Positions 1-12,117 of a stretch of 64,000 bases of DNA are shown here, one piece after another. The position numbers and the translations under genes were made by a program. This stretch comes from Bolinopsis microptera (taxonomy: Eukaryota > Ctenophora > Tentaculata > Lobata > Bolinopsidae): assembly GCF_026151205.1 (NCBI RefSeq), contig NC_087080.1, positions 9,347,837 to 9,411,836 of the forward strand, in the 5' to 3' direction. The notes under the pieces were generated by a model, which saw only the letters and a list, made by a program, of their open reading frames with translations, ran no database searches and had not been told where the DNA came from. Each line of letters starts with the position of its first letter. The first letter of the stretch is position 1.

Positions 1-153
1 GTGCTTTTCATGGCGCAGTTGAGATACAGCTTACCTAAGTGATACCAGTTCACACAGTAAAATATGTTCACATACCTAACACATACCTAACACATGCCTA
101 ACTAACTAAGATAGTGAGTAGTAAAGTGTGTGAACGTTTAAAACTGTTGCCAC

Positions 154-208
154 CTGTCCAAGATACGGCTTGGTGCCCGGTGCCGTGTTTACAGAGGATG
201 CCATAAAC
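154..208 (-). CDS. Possible exon 13 of the IgGFc/VWD gene
   Basis: Phase fits exon 12 (one base completes the split codon) and it ends phase 0 at a GTGGCA donor, giving FMASSVNTAPGTKPYLGQ. A further piece near positions 1-29 (minus strand, LYLNCAMKS) could follow. No domain signature is decisive and the acceptor is weak, so this is tentative. Confidence 0.3.
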
Positions 209-430
209 CTTACAACAACTAAATGGATAATCACATCACACCCATTAGGTGACATTCTTAAACTAGTATCATCTTTAGTGATATTAGTTCAATAACAGCT
301 AATAATATATAGTACTACTACTATCACTGCAGGTGTGTAATGAACATAATCCACAGCACTATTGATAACTACATTAAAGTATTAAAATACTAAAGTAATT
401 AGATAACGCTCATTAGTTATATAATATAAC

Positions 431-2254
431 CTGTCTACGAAGGGGTAAGCGTCCACGAAGGGGCCCTGGTGTTCAGAGAGGACTATACAGGCGTGCTGGG
501 CCCGCTCTATATCCACTACCCTACACATTGGTCTATCTGCTGTGGTGCACTCGTCCTGTGAGATATAGGGGAGTCAGGGGTGGCGATTTATAGATCTGCT
601 GGTTTTATCCAGAATATAAACTTGTGTTCGGTGTGTCCAATATATTTTGTAGGTGGCCGTTGTTTCGGTGGGGAAGTTGTGCAAACTCCTCTCAACAAAA
701 GAGACCGATTAGCAACTTAAATATCACGTGCCAAAACGAACGTGTGTCACCTCCTTAAGGGGGGGGGGGGGGGGGGGTTCACCCTAATTTTTTTGTGAAA
801 CTTGGTTTCGAGATAGCAGTTGACCAACAAACTAGGACCAGTGACCGAACTTTTGAGGGGGTCTCGGACCCCAACCGCCAAACGGTGCCCGCGGGGCAGC
901 CATGCCCATATTTGGTCCAAATTAGGCCCAATTTAGCCAAATACCCTGAAAATGCCCAAAATCCAGATTTTAGGTGCTCTACTTGTAGTTAGTGGTTCCC
1001 TGAACTCGTATATGAATTTTCATCAAGATCGGACAAAAAATGACTGAGTTATGTGCAAAAAACCATATGACCATATTTGGGCATACGCACCAAATTTGAT
1101 CGATTTTGGCCCATAAATTGGTCAAATTTCAATATTTTTGAATAAAACCAACTTTATATGGAAGGTAAGCCTATACTACACATTATCTATGATTATCAGC
1201 TCAGTATCTACCTAATTGTGGATTCTATGTTCAAATAATCGCAAAAAATAAACAAAATTGCCCATATCTCAGTTCGCGATATTTGCAAAACTGACTTCGC
1301 TCAAAACAATAGAACTCAATAGGGTTTCAATATGTTTTCATGAATTTTCAAAAATCAACGTAAAATTGTCTCATGACCTTAAGTTTTGGGACAGAATTTT
1401 GAGTTAGGCCTTTAAAAAAATTTGGCGGCCAAATTCCAAAATTTGCACTGCTAAATTAGAATTTGGCCGCCAAATTTTTTTAAAGGCCTAACTCAAAATT
1501 CTGTCCCAAAACTTAAGGTCATGAGACAATTCTACGTTGATTCTGAAAATTTCATGAAAAAATATTGAAACCCTATTGAGTTCTATTGTTTTGAGCGAAG
1601 TCAGTTTGCAAATATCGCAAAACTGAGATATGGGCAATTTTGTTTATTTTTTGCGATTATTTGAACATAGAATCCACAATTAGGTAGATACTGAGCTGAT
1701 AATCATAGATAATGTGTAGTATAGGCTTACCTTCCACATAAAGTTGGTTTCATTCAAAAATATTGAAATTTGACCAATTTATGGGCCAAAATCGATCAAA
1801 TTTGGTGCGTATGCCCAAATATGGTCATATGGTTTTTTGCTCATAACTCAGTCATTTTTTGTCCGATCTTGATTAAAATTCATATACGAGTTCAGGGAAC
1901 CACTAACTACAAGTAGAGCACCTAAAATCTGGATTTTGGGCATGTTCAGGGTATTTGGCTAAATTGGGCCTAATTTGGACCAAATATGGCGTGGCTGCCC
2001 CGCGGGCACCGTTTGGCGGTTGTGGTCCGGGACCCCCTCAAAAGTTCGGTCACTGGTCCTTGTTTGTTGGTCAACTGTTATCTCGAAACCAAGTTTCACA
2101 AAAAAATCAGGGTGAACCCCCCCCCCCCCCCCCCGTCAAGTCAAGCAAATATATAGATAACATAGCAAATATATAGATAACTACTCACAGTTTCAGATAA
2201 GAGTAGTCGTTCGTTGGCAGGAACATGCCACATCTCAAGCGTGCCTCCGCTTCC
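431..2254 (-). CDS. Post-VWD exons 11-12 with C8-like segment
   Basis: Exon 11 (2254-2189) encodes GSGGTLEMWHVPANERLLLS; exon 12 (555-431) encodes DECTTADRPMCRVV and then ACIVLSEHQGPFVDAYPFVD. The latter resembles the C8 domain start (Cys, then GPF) that follows VWD domains. Both borders are phase 0 and exon 12 ends phase 2. The foldback element at 759-2,135 occupies most of the intron between them. Confidence 0.5.
759..2135. mobile_element. Giant foldback (palindromic) element with poly-G/poly-C ends
   Basis: Two arms of about 675 bases are near-perfect reverse complements around a short centre near 1,437-1,459. The left arm begins with a long G run followed by TTCACCCTAAT; the right arm ends with its complement and a C run. 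The arms share long matching blocks, for example TTTGGCGGCC on both sides of the centre. No long ORF or transposase motif is seen. The high arm identity suggests a recent origin. Flanks (CCTCCTTAA / GTCAAGTCAAGC) show no obvious target-site duplication. Confidence 0.85.
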
Positions 2255-3269
2255 CTGCAATTCATTAATACGTATGTTAATATTAATGTAAGTAAACGTA
2301 CAAGTTAAAGTATAAGTTAAGACATAAGTTAATATATAAGTTAAATATAAGTTAATATATATAGCTCTCGATGAGACAAATAATAATAGGTTGTCAATTT
2401 TAAGTCGAATCACTTAACAACCATCATATCATAAGCCTGGAGGGGGATTTGTTTAAAACATATAAGTGATACGAAAAGTTTGTTTTAGCAGCATAAGATT
2501 CAGCGAGTTACTGCTTGTTCCGAAAGCACACATTTATTGCTAGTTAGGGAACTTCTCCCCCCCCCCCCCCCCACTAATGTCTGTACACACTTCTCCCCTC
2601 CCACTAATTATTTACCTCTGCCTCAGAGCCCACTCCACCTGATATAGAAATACAATCTTCCAACTAATTTCTACTAATTTCCAACCTGACATCTTGCATT
2701 TCACATTTCCTCTACAGATACCACTTTATACTAGTAACATTGCAATCTCCCCCACTTCTAGTACTTGTAGAACATGAAGCCGTACCTTGACTCTAGCAGT
2801 TAAAACGGGTGTGAACTTGACGTGAAGGGTACTGTCAGACCAAATACGCTGACAAGCCGACACATGCGTATTTTAAACTGGGTATTTCTGGTATTTCGGA
2901 ATATTTTCAATTTCATGGCCAGAGTATCATATTATGCAATCGGATAAGTTTTCATAGAGTATTTTGCAGACTAATGTGACTAATTCTTTGGTTTGATTTG
3001 AGGTAAAGGTAGAAAAACAGGATTGTAAGTAAGCTGAATACCGGTAAAAAGTTGGAGGATTGCTGCAAAGAAATGTGCACAATTTGTGGAAGTGAATGGC
3101 AGTTGTGAGGATCTTACTCTTTAATTGACTGTTGCTATTGTGCTGATGTAGATACTAATGCACTACATGTCAGGAACTGTCTCTTATATAAAACCTTACT
3201 TAATGTGTCCCCCCTCACATTAACCACGGTGATCTTATTCGCTGATTGGTTAATTAATTGGTTAATTAC

Positions 3270-5403
3270 CTGCGGAGGAGTGGTGCACATTCCGCAGATG
3301 GCATGTACCAGAGTGTGGGGAATGTGAAGGTCCACATTACCGGAACTATCATAAGTCATTGTTACAGACAGACCGTGCAACTGGATAAACACTTTGAACC
3401 CCACCTGGGAGGGAGGCAATTAGTCGATTAGATAATTAGTTAAATATTTAATTAGTTAATTACTAATTAGTTAATCGGTTAATTGTGTTCTTTTAGTTAG
3501 AGAAATACATTTTAAATATTTACGTGGTGGTGTTAGCACGTGCAGAACAAAGCTGGTAACCTAAGGCTGATATAGGGTCACGTGATATCGTGGAGCAAAT
3601 CAGTTCCACCGGGACGATCTACATCTTAGACTACACAGACCAATTACTGATCAATCAGAATACCAATTATTTAATTAAACAAATAATAAGATAAGTAACT
3701 TATCTGTTTATGTTAATTAACTTACTTTAGTGATGAAGCTGCCGTCCACGAAGACAACAGGGAACTGTTGTACTCTCTGTTTGTTAACCTCTATCATTAG
3801 ACCGGGGTACCCGCTAATAGTCAGATCTCTGTACTTCAGGACGAAACTCCTGCTCGACACACTATACACTGTGTGCTGGAAATAGGAGAAGTGTGTTAGA
3901 ATAATAATAATAATTCTAGGAGAGGTGGGTTAGAAGGAGATGGGTTAGGGTATTCTTAGTTTAAACTGGTCGTTCAACTAATTCAGCTTCAGTAGAATTT
4001 ATAATTACAGTATTATAGCTGTTTAATATAAGACGCAATGAAACTACCGGACCACGATGTATGGGGACTTGCCAGTTCCCACCCCATGGCAACATTAAAA
4101 TATATCGACTCTGTTACATCGTTTCCTGTCAATATCAAACTCCGTTACAATTGAACTGGGATCTCGCAATACTTCACTTTAGATCAGTAAAATATGATAA
4201 AGTAATGTATAACTAGACTTTAGTAAAAAACTTATATGTGACGTTATCTGTTGGACACTTCAAGTGGCTATTTCACTATGATGCCTTACTGTCAGAACTC
4301 AGAACAGAGCAAGTTTTTAATGTTATAGACATTTCCAACACCCTTCAACAGCTATTCCTGTTAAGTGGTAATTACTAGTATAGTGGTATTTATTTAACGG
4401 TATGTACACCACGTGATAGGTTATACCCCACTATACCATACTAATAGTTCATGTCTACTACTAACTACAGGGCTGACAGAACGTACATGTTATTTGAACG
4501 CAGTCTGTAAAACAGAACATCACGCCTAAACATTAACTCAGTATTGGCTCATCAACATTTTCACTTATTATATAGCTGCTAATACTTGTTGACTAAACTG
4601 GATGAGCGGATCTGGGCATAATGTTAAAATTGTAGATGACGATCAGTATTTCATTTGGTCATCCGTCATTTAATGCTAATGTGCCTGTCTTTTTGTTGGG
4701 CAGATGACATCTGTGCAGGGATACAGGATCTCAATTTAATTGGATCCTGTGATAAGTGACATAAGATATTGTTGTAGTGACAGGATATTACCGTCAAGGT
4801 CCTAATCATGATCACATAAACTAACCTGATCACAAACACCCAATGTTTGATCATAAATGGGGTACATTTTGTAAAAACATCAAAGGCGTGTCGCGATTGT
4901 ATTCCAAGAACGTTGTTTTTCGTGCCCGTAAGCAGTGATTTAATATGAGCAAATATTCATGGCACCGGAAAAGGGAATGTTTCCATGAAACTGATGATTT
5001 GTGAAAATAAATAAATTTCTTAAATGTCCTTAATTCTAAAATCATTTGCACCTTATTACTATTATTATTATATTTCACGCGGTTAAAAATACATCAGACC
5101 AGAGTTTTAAATATTTATAAATGTTTTATTTAGTATTCGAGAAAACGCTACAAATCTTAAAATATTATCTTATTTATATTTTAAAATGTGCTACCCGCAA
5201 ATTCTCACCATCTCAGTACAACTGTTATCCTTTAAGTTCAAACAAACCTGGGCAACGCGAATCATGAAGAAGTCAGGATCCTCCTTGTTGCAGCTCTGAG
5301 CTAACACGTGCTCACAAAGGTCCTCCAGTTCATACGTTACTTGGGAGAAGGTTTTAAAGTTGGAGCCACCAGTCAGAGCGCAGCTAGAAAACCCTGCCAG
5401 GTC
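3270..5403 (-). CDS. VWD domain exons 8-10
   Basis: Three exons with clean phase-0 borders: 5403-5248 (opening FSSCALTGGSNFKTFSQVTY), 3875-3726 (SFVLKYRDLTISGYPGLMIE) and 3404-3270 (closing HAICGMCTTPPQ). Together they follow the von Willebrand factor type D order: C-x-G-x(n)-F near the start, alternating beta strands, and a CGxC-type ending. The usual CGLCG is present only as CGMC. No frameshift is seen in these three exons. The intron from 3725 to 3405 contains nothing recognised beyond AT-rich sequence. Confidence 0.65.
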
Positions 5404-5651
5404 CTGAAGATACGGTTATATTAGTTAGTAGAAGATAATTTTTTAGGAGTGTAATGTAGAGGGTCCATCAATTTTATAAACTTATTAAGGATTCAAATAA
5501 AAGTGGTTGGTTTAAATATAGCTTGTATGTAATAATTTTCGGTGCACAGTCTTTACATTTACTCTTGTTAGTCTTTGGCCCTTAACTCTAGTTAAACACC
5601 ACCCCCGGCCCCTCCCCACCAACCTCGTCCCCCCGGCCCCTACCCACTAAC

Positions 5652-5790
5652 CTCGTCCACCACTCCGTCATGATCGTCATCAATACTATTGTACAGCTCC
5701 TCGTCCACATTCAAATCACAGTCCGTTATCTTTTCCGTCTCCTGGTGCTCCGTACTTCTGTACACATTCCTCCGGTCCCAACACGTTCAA
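5652..5790 (-). pseudogene. Asp-rich hinge exon (exon 7), one-base insertion
   Basis: The exon starts LGPEECVQKYGAPGDGKDN and then stops. Removing one base in the AACGGACTG context continues as DCDLNVDEELYNSIDDDHDGVVDE, which matches the calcium-binding-like D-rich linker that follows the IgGFc-binding region in this family. The exon is 139 bases where 138 would keep phase 0 on both sides. This is an independent fourth frameshift. Confidence 0.6.
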
Positions 5791-6498
5791 CTGGGACACG
5801 TGATCAGTGTCAGTTATTATTAACTTATTATTTATTTATTTTATTTTATCTGATTAACATTATTTATAATATTATCACCTTGTGATATAATATATAAGCG
5901 GGGCTAAGAAGACTGAGACTGTTTGTAGTAGGGTTATTGTACGGTTATTTAATATGTATTACTGGAGCCGGGGTTGTTGTATAATATTTTGATACAGTAA
6001 TACAGGCAACTGTCAACACACATTTTAACACACTTTGACAGTCGACCTACAAGGATGATTCCCTTGTACAATCCCTCAAGAACAATATTGAGTTAGTAGT
6101 AGTAAGGGGTGTGGTGCTAAATATCTTAAACCAGACAAACTTTAAGACTTGATTTTCTGGCAACCGTCGAAATTTTAAAATTTGCGAATTCTACAAAAGT
6201 GTCATTTCTGCGATTAATTTATATTTTCGGAGGACTTCGGAAAACTGTCCAGCCGATAAAACACTTTTATTTACTCATATGTTTTTTATTTATTTATAGA
6301 TACTAGCAAATCTATTTACTTATATAATGGAAATGTTGATTGTTGCTTATCGTTGACAATACTGTGGTCGCATTTGCCTTTTATGTCCAAGGTACAAGTT
6401 GACATTCTTAATTCAATTTACTTACAGTTTACACTCAACATGTCATTCTAACGGTATTTAACATTAAATATTATTTAATGAACAAGATTGCAACATAC

Positions 6499-8293
6499 TT
6501 GCAAACCACCGCTGTATCCGTAAGAGTCATGTCTATCCCACCCGTATATAGCAATACCAAACTTTATAGTGGGGTTAGTGTGGTGTAGGAAGTGGCTCCC
6601 AATAGATACTGGGACTTTACCACCGATCAGGTTGGTATGAGGGACCTCACTCCACTCAACGTCTACTATCTGGGGTTTATTTATTTTTAGATAAACGGGT
6701 TCCAATATGTGTAATTTTGTTCGAAAATTGGTTTTATAAATCGGGGTCAAAGAAAGCAATCAAAATAATCGTCTGACTGAATGTACTGAAAATAGTGAAA
6801 AGAAGATGAAAAAGTCATCACAAGATCCACACAAACCGGTTTGTCATCTACTCGGAGACCGTCCACCTCAGCCTCCTCCACCACGATGTTGATGTAGTTG
6901 GTAAGGCAATTGGTTCCTCCCCGGGGGTAGTCACCAGGTAGGAGTTAGTGAACTGCTCGATTGGAGGTACTATTATCATGAACGGATCTGCTGCCTCCAC
7001 ATTATCCTCGGAACTCCCTGATGTAGGCTCAGATCAAGTAAATGGGATCAGATACAATGTAAATTACCGACTTATCGAGTTCCTCTACATCTTTAACTTT
7101 AAAAGTATTATTCATTTACCTGTGCTGAGTTGAAGAAGAAGAGATGGAGAAGAAGTCCTGATCTCATGGTTTGATGTGGTGGTAGCTCGTATTATACATA
7201 TACCACCCAGGGGTAAAGCTTGACAACCAGGATAGATTATACCGTCATAAAATACCCACGTGTTATCACGACCAGCCACCACCTGGGGGAGATCAGCTCA
7301 CAGTTAGAAATGTAACAAATCAACTGATATATCACATTTTTTGTATACAATTAAAGGTTTTGAAAATGCATAATTTTTTGAAAGAGCAAAATTCATCCTA
7401 CCTTTAGCAAGGTCATTCCTTTCGTGTAGCTAACGGTACAACAGCGAAGTGTGTGCCCCACGTGTTAATTGGAGGAACCTTTAAATAATACAACGTTTCA
7501 TACGAATTACTAGTTTAGTAACTGAGAAGTGTTTATAATGCAGATATTAAAATAACTGCAATTTGTCCATTAAAGAGTTCAGTTAATTTTGGGATAAATC
7601 TTTAAAAATGTAAAATATGCAGTGAAATACCTGCTCTATCAAGTGATCGCAATACCGGAAAGGATCGGGCACATAAGCACACTCATGACCTGATATTACT
7701 GATATGGCCTTGTCTGACTCGATCAACGAGCCTGTTATATCGCTAACACTTCTGATCGTGTATGATTCAAGCTTGTTCAGCGTGAATGTCAACAGTTTAC
7801 CGTATTGATGGTAGATTCTTTTGAATCCTTGTCGACCAATCAGTAACCGACCTTTTGGTGTTACTGTCACAGTTGTGTTGTCTTCAGTTGCAATAATCGA
7901 GAACACATTCAAATATTGAATACCAATATTTGCAGATGGTTCTGATCCAACAGCAAGATATCTTGTGCCAAGGATGTCAACTGGCAAGCCTAAAAATGCG
8001 TCTGTAGTCTTCTCGATTTGATTGAGACCATAAACAGCAATTTCTGAGTCACTTCTAACAAAATTCCTTTGTTTTCTTTGCCATGGCTCATTAATAGTCG
8101 TTCGGAAGAGAAACATGAGTCAATAGATTGGGTTCGAGAGTGAAACTTTCGAAATAGCCATCAGCAGTGATGTTAGCAGTTGATAGCTGTCTGCTTGCAA
8201 TGTAGATGTCGAGTGATCCTGATTTGCGAAATTGCTGAGGAAATCCTATGACAAATTTTCGTCCTCTATGATCTTTCAGTATTTGGTCCTTAC
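6499..8293 (-). pseudogene. IgGFc-binding N-terminal region (exons 2-6), three frameshifts
   Basis: Exon 2 (8293-7631) holds the core of the IgGFc-binding domain. Its frame breaks near 8090-8116, between LTHVSLPNDY and RSDSEIAVYGLN; the exon has one base too many for its flanking phases. Exon 3 (7478-7402, NTWGTHFAVVPLATR) needs one added base to reach exon 4 (7282-7120, VVAGRDNTWVFYDG). Exon 5 (7017-6837, ADPFMIIVPPIEQFTNSYLV) loses frame at the CCCCCGGGG run and recovers as NYINIVVEEAEVDGLRVDD. Exon 6 (6669-6499) is clean and ends in the family's closing pattern, IAIYGWDRHDSYGYSGG. The changes (+1, -1, -1) are inferred from family pattern and exon length modulo 3. Confidence 0.72.
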
Positions 8294-8402
8294 CTGAAAA
8301 CAATAGAAATTAAGTAACAAGAAAAGCAAACAAAGCTACATAAAATTGCTTTTCAAATATCATTACATCAAGACTAATAATAGAAATCTTCTTTATACTT
8401 AC

Positions 8403-8454
8403 TTGTACATAGAGTAAAAAGTAAGAGGCTGAAAGCTGCCCAAAGCAGTTCCAT
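8403..8454 (-). CDS. Exon 1 of IgGFc-like gene: signal peptide
   Basis: ATG at 8454 begins MELLWAAFSLLLFTLCT, a typical hydrophobic signal peptide. The exon ends after one base of a codon at a consensus donor (GTAAGT on the minus strand, 8402-8397). This matches the phase needed by the acceptor at 8294. It fixes the 5' end of the coding region, though a non-coding first exon is possible. Confidence 0.7.
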
Positions 8455-9330
8455 TTAACACTACAACTTTTTCACCGATTCATGGTTATAACAATGAATT
8501 CTTGTAACATAACTGTAAGGGTAATGCTATTATTATCGATAAAAAGTTCTAAAGCATTTTATCTTGTGTCATCAAAGTTATGCGGAGTTCCGATTTGTAG
8601 AAAGATGTTTATCCCATCCCTCAAGTCTTCCCGTTGACAACTCCCTTCTCTCAAAAGTTTATTTCCTGTTACCTTGTGCAAAGAAATCGCCCCATTCATT
8701 CAATTTTACATTACTACTTATACTTGTTTAGGGGCAAGGCACACCAAAAGAGGTCGCTACAGGAAAATTGCAATGTTACACAATGTCACTGCAATAACTC
8801 AAATTTACAACACATAGTCACATAAAACAAGTTGTCAGTAGTAGAGATATAAAAAAACTATTCAAAATTTTACATTGGTAATGCAATTTTCCAATTCTTC
8901 AAGAAAAATTGTAAGGTTAATCAGGCAGTAAATTAGGGTTTTATTGTACATAAATAAATACCACAGAGTCATATAATTCCATGTTGCCATGGGGTGTCAA
9001 GTCCCCATTCATCGTAGTCCGATAGTTGCACTGCATCCTGACAGGGCCGTAATTCCGCCACCACCCCCCCCCCCCCCCCCCCCCCCCCAAGATTTTTGAC
9101 CAAAAAATTAAATTTTCTTTGTAGTTTACTACAAATAATAAACTATAGTTAAAATTGTTGGAAAACTGCAAAGATCACTGATGTCTGATTTTATAGACTG
9201 TCGTTATGTGATACACTATACTTTCACCTAGCTATGAGTCTACGCGTACTTCGGCGGTCGTGCGCTACTGCGAGCGAGAGGGCTCTGGATAGAGCAGCAC
9301 TATACTTAATATATTAATATATCAACAGTA

Positions 9331-9620
9331 CTCACAATAAATAATAATCAATATGTTTTATTTCTTCTAGAAGATGATCGCACAACGAGATACAGTTGAC
9401 AGTGTAACCATAAAAATACTTAATCAATGGTGTCCAAAAATTTCACGGGTATCTAATCAAAATATAATGACACAAATATTATATTTTGAGTACTCACAAT
9501 AAATAATAATCAATATGTTTTATTTCTTTTAGAAGGTGATCTCACAACAAGATACAGTTGACAGTGTAACCATAAAAATACTTAATCAATGGTGTCCAAT
9601 AATTTCACGGGTTTCTACTA
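9331..9620. repeat. Tandem duplication, about 162-bp unit
   Basis: The block starting CTCACAATAAATAATAATC at 9,331 recurs from 9,493 with only a few substitutions, through CAATGGTGTCCA and TTTCACGGGT. Non-coding. Confidence 0.8.
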
Positions 9621-10214
9621 TATAAAACTGCTTCTATATGCTATACATAAGTGCAAGATAATATCTAATTACTAAAAACTCATAATTCAAATAGACACAA
9701 ATTTGTCTCCGGCCCTGTACTCCTGAACGGGGCTCCGCTCTTGACGGACGTTACTCGTCTACATTTCTTCGAAGTAGCGCGCCGGGTTAGTCCATTAACA
9801 ATGGACAAATCCGCTCCAGGCCTCTGCTTCTTAAACATAAGTGTTCCGCCCCACACCTTTGTCATGTGTCTGATAAATATGATAAGTGCAAGATTATTTC
9901 TAATTACTAAAAATTCATAATTTGAACTCGAAAAGTCAAAAATTTTGCGAGGGCTTATTTTTTATTTTGTTATCTGTTATTGTAATCGTGAATCAAAACT
10001 CTGTTTACCGCAAACTTTGATCTACGTAACATTGTCCTTTCCCCAGATCTGTTGTGTATACAAACGTGCCAACTCATCAAAATTCACGAAAAAACATTTT
10101 AAATAATTATATCATAAATGGTAGTCCGTAGTATATAGTCTATTGTTATTGGACTAGCCTGGCGGGCGTTACTTCATAGCACTTGCATCGCGGGCTAACA
10201 TTTCGAGAAGAAAG

Positions 10215-10360
10215 CGGCGCGCGCTACTTCGAAGAAATTTAGACGAGTATAACATTGGTCAAGTGCGCGCTACTTCGAAGCACTTGCCTCAGCTCGGGCA
10301 GTAATATATCGAAAAGAAAGTTAAGCGGCGCTCGCTACTTGGAAAAGATTTAGACGAGTA
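10215..10360. repeat. GCGCGCTACTTCGAA repeat cluster (also 9,735-9,785 inverted and 11,764-11,885)
   Basis: GCGCGCTACTTCGAAGAAAT plus TTAGACGAGTA recurs three times here and at 11,850. Its reverse complement (TACTCGTCTACATTTCTTCG) lies at about 9,750. At 11,780-11,840 a TCTTGCCGTCGTAGC unit is tandemly expanded. Probably pieces of one repeat family. Confidence 0.65.
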
Positions 10361-10877
10361 TCATTTATTTTGTATTAAGCTAAGTTACTTAACACTCAAA
10401 GTTAACGGATGATATTCGTAAAATGTTTGTTTCAAATATTAAGACGCTCGACGAGTCCAACTCGGCGCGCGTCTTGGTAGGTTACTAACCTTTAAACTCA
10501 AAGCAAAGTTCGAAATATTTCTAAAAGGGCTCCCGGAAATATTGAAACCAATGTGATTTGCACTAAGTTTACGTGTGTCGATCAAAATTAAACAGGAAAT
10601 CATCGCGTCTATCATTTATACTACTCGCGACTACTTATAATTGTGCGTTTCAAACTACACCAAATGGGCATTATATTTTTATAAATTGTTTTACATATTT
10701 TTATTCTGTAAAATGTGCTAAAAATAAAATGGCTTGTTTCATTGATGATTGAAAATTATTGTTTTATTGAGTGCAAAATTAAGCAAGTAATAAACATAAT
10801 TCATGCGTATTAAATTGGATGTGCTTTCGGTCGAGATATAGCACGCTCCATCCCGATTTATAAAGTTTAAAAGAAGT

Positions 10878-11682
10878 TACCTTACTCGGGATTATTATGA
10901 CCGGGATAAAGTGGTGGGTTTAGGGTAATTTCGCCATATTTTTCCCGAACCACATTTTCACCGGTCGTTAATAAACCCGCCTACTCAGCTTTTAGGGTTC
11001 CCAAGGGGTATGGGTGCTCATATTTTAATCGTTGTCTTATATTCACTAAAGAAGACTATTGGGACACTTGTTGTAGGTTTTTCGACTTCATTTGGCTAAA
11101 ATTGCAAAAAATTCACCTTTTTGCCCAATTCTTGTCATATATCCTTATTGTCAAATTTGATTTAAATAGGCCAATTTTTAATTTCTTAGGTATTGACTAT
11201 CTCTACATAATGAAATAGGACTCAAAGTAAAAGTAACAGTTAAATTAAAACTTGAATTAATTAAAACTGATGAAAGGGATGATCCAGATGAAGATAACGA
11301 AGATGATTACAACTTATTGGAAGACTAAACAGCTCTCCCTTTATCTTAATATCGATCTGGTTGTTACGCTTCAAATGTTAAAAATTATTTTCCATCTAGT
11401 TTGATTAACCACGAGTCATTATTTCTGTCTACTTTCAACAATTATTGATAATTCGACTTGTTTCACAAGTTTTAGCAATGCGAAAATTTCTAAACTTGCT
11501 TATCTCTAATAAGGAAATTTACATCTGAGACAAAATTGTTGAATCTAAAATTGAAAGGTTGGACACCGGTAAAATGGCGACCGGGAAAATGTGGCGGGTT
11601 TTGAGCAATTTCGCCATATTTTTCCCGAACCATATTTTAACCGGTCGTTAATAAACCCGTCGTAATAATCCCGAGTAAGGTA
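10878..11682. mobile_element. MITE-like element with terminal inverted repeats flanked by TA
   Basis: It starts TA-CCTTACTCGGGATTATTA and ends with the reverse complement (TAATAATCCCGAGTAAGG-TA), giving about 20-bp TIRs. A second block (ATTTCGCCATATTTTTCCCG, then ACCGGTCGTTAATAAACCC) is present in direct orientation near both ends, at about 10,926 and 11,602. TA flanks suggest a Tc1/mariner-type target. A short frame ending in an acidic run (DERDDPDEDNEDDYNLLED, then stop near 11,328) may be a remnant, but no transposase is recognised. Confidence 0.65.
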
Positions 11683-12046
11683 CCTGGCACAATATTCTTT
11701 AAGTTGAACGCTCTTTTCAAAATTCTCGGTGATGAGTGAGAAAATCGAGTAATAGACTTGGCCCGGCGCGCGCTACTTCGTAGCTCTTGCCGTCGTAGCT
11801 CTTGCCGTCATAGCTCTTGCCGTCGTAGCTCTTGCCGTCGAGAAGAAAGCGGCGCGCGCTACTTCGAAAAAATTTAGACGAGTGACATCCGTCAAGCAAT
11901 AGACTAACAAGGTACCTGGATCGGAGGGGTTATTTAAAACATATAAGTGATACAAAGGGAGGACTTACAAGGTAGATAAAAAATAATTTACTACAATGCA
12001 CGCAATTTAGGAATTGTCTGTTTTGTTGCGATATAAACTGCAACTT

Positions 12047-12117
12047 ATGTTGCTCTAACCAACTACTTTGCCGCTGAATGGTAGGCACTCACTATTGCAA
12101 GCGCAAGGGTTCTGGTT
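12047..12117. repeat. Short hairpin with GTTGCTCTAACCA arms
   Basis: GTTGCTCTAACCA on the left is complementary to TGGTTAGAGCAAC on the right. It has the look of a small folded repeat; a similar GGATAGAGCAGC arm occurs near 9,287. Confidence 0.5.

Larger units (their letters stand above)
1..8454 (-). pseudogene. IgGFc-binding/VWD-type secreted protein gene, frameshifted, runs off left edge
   Basis: Exons traced on the minus strand: 8454-8403, 8293-7631, 7478-7402, 7282-7120, 7017-6837, 6669-6499, 5790-5652, 5403-5248, 3875-3726, 3404-3270, 2254-2189, 555-431, and weaker 208-154. Order of parts: signal peptide, IgGFc-binding N-terminal region (motifs such as EIAVYGLN, PVDILGTRYLAV, EDNTTVTVTP, YGWDRHDSYGYSGG), an Asp-rich hinge (NSIDDDHDGVVDE), a VWD domain and a C8-like piece (EHQGPF). 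Such proteins are secreted, mucus or matrix-associated and multimerise through VWD domains. Four exons (2, 3, 5 and 7) each need a one-base correction to stay in frame, while splice phases between exons otherwise agree. The neighbouring 40-exon gene shows none, so decay is the favoured reading; sequencing indels are the alternative. It is divergent from the phosphatase gene. Confidence 0.75.

Noticed and set aside
795-2176. ORFs inside the foldback arms
   Set aside because: Short, AT/GC-biased translations with no domain; the two arms give unrelated peptides because they are reverse complements.
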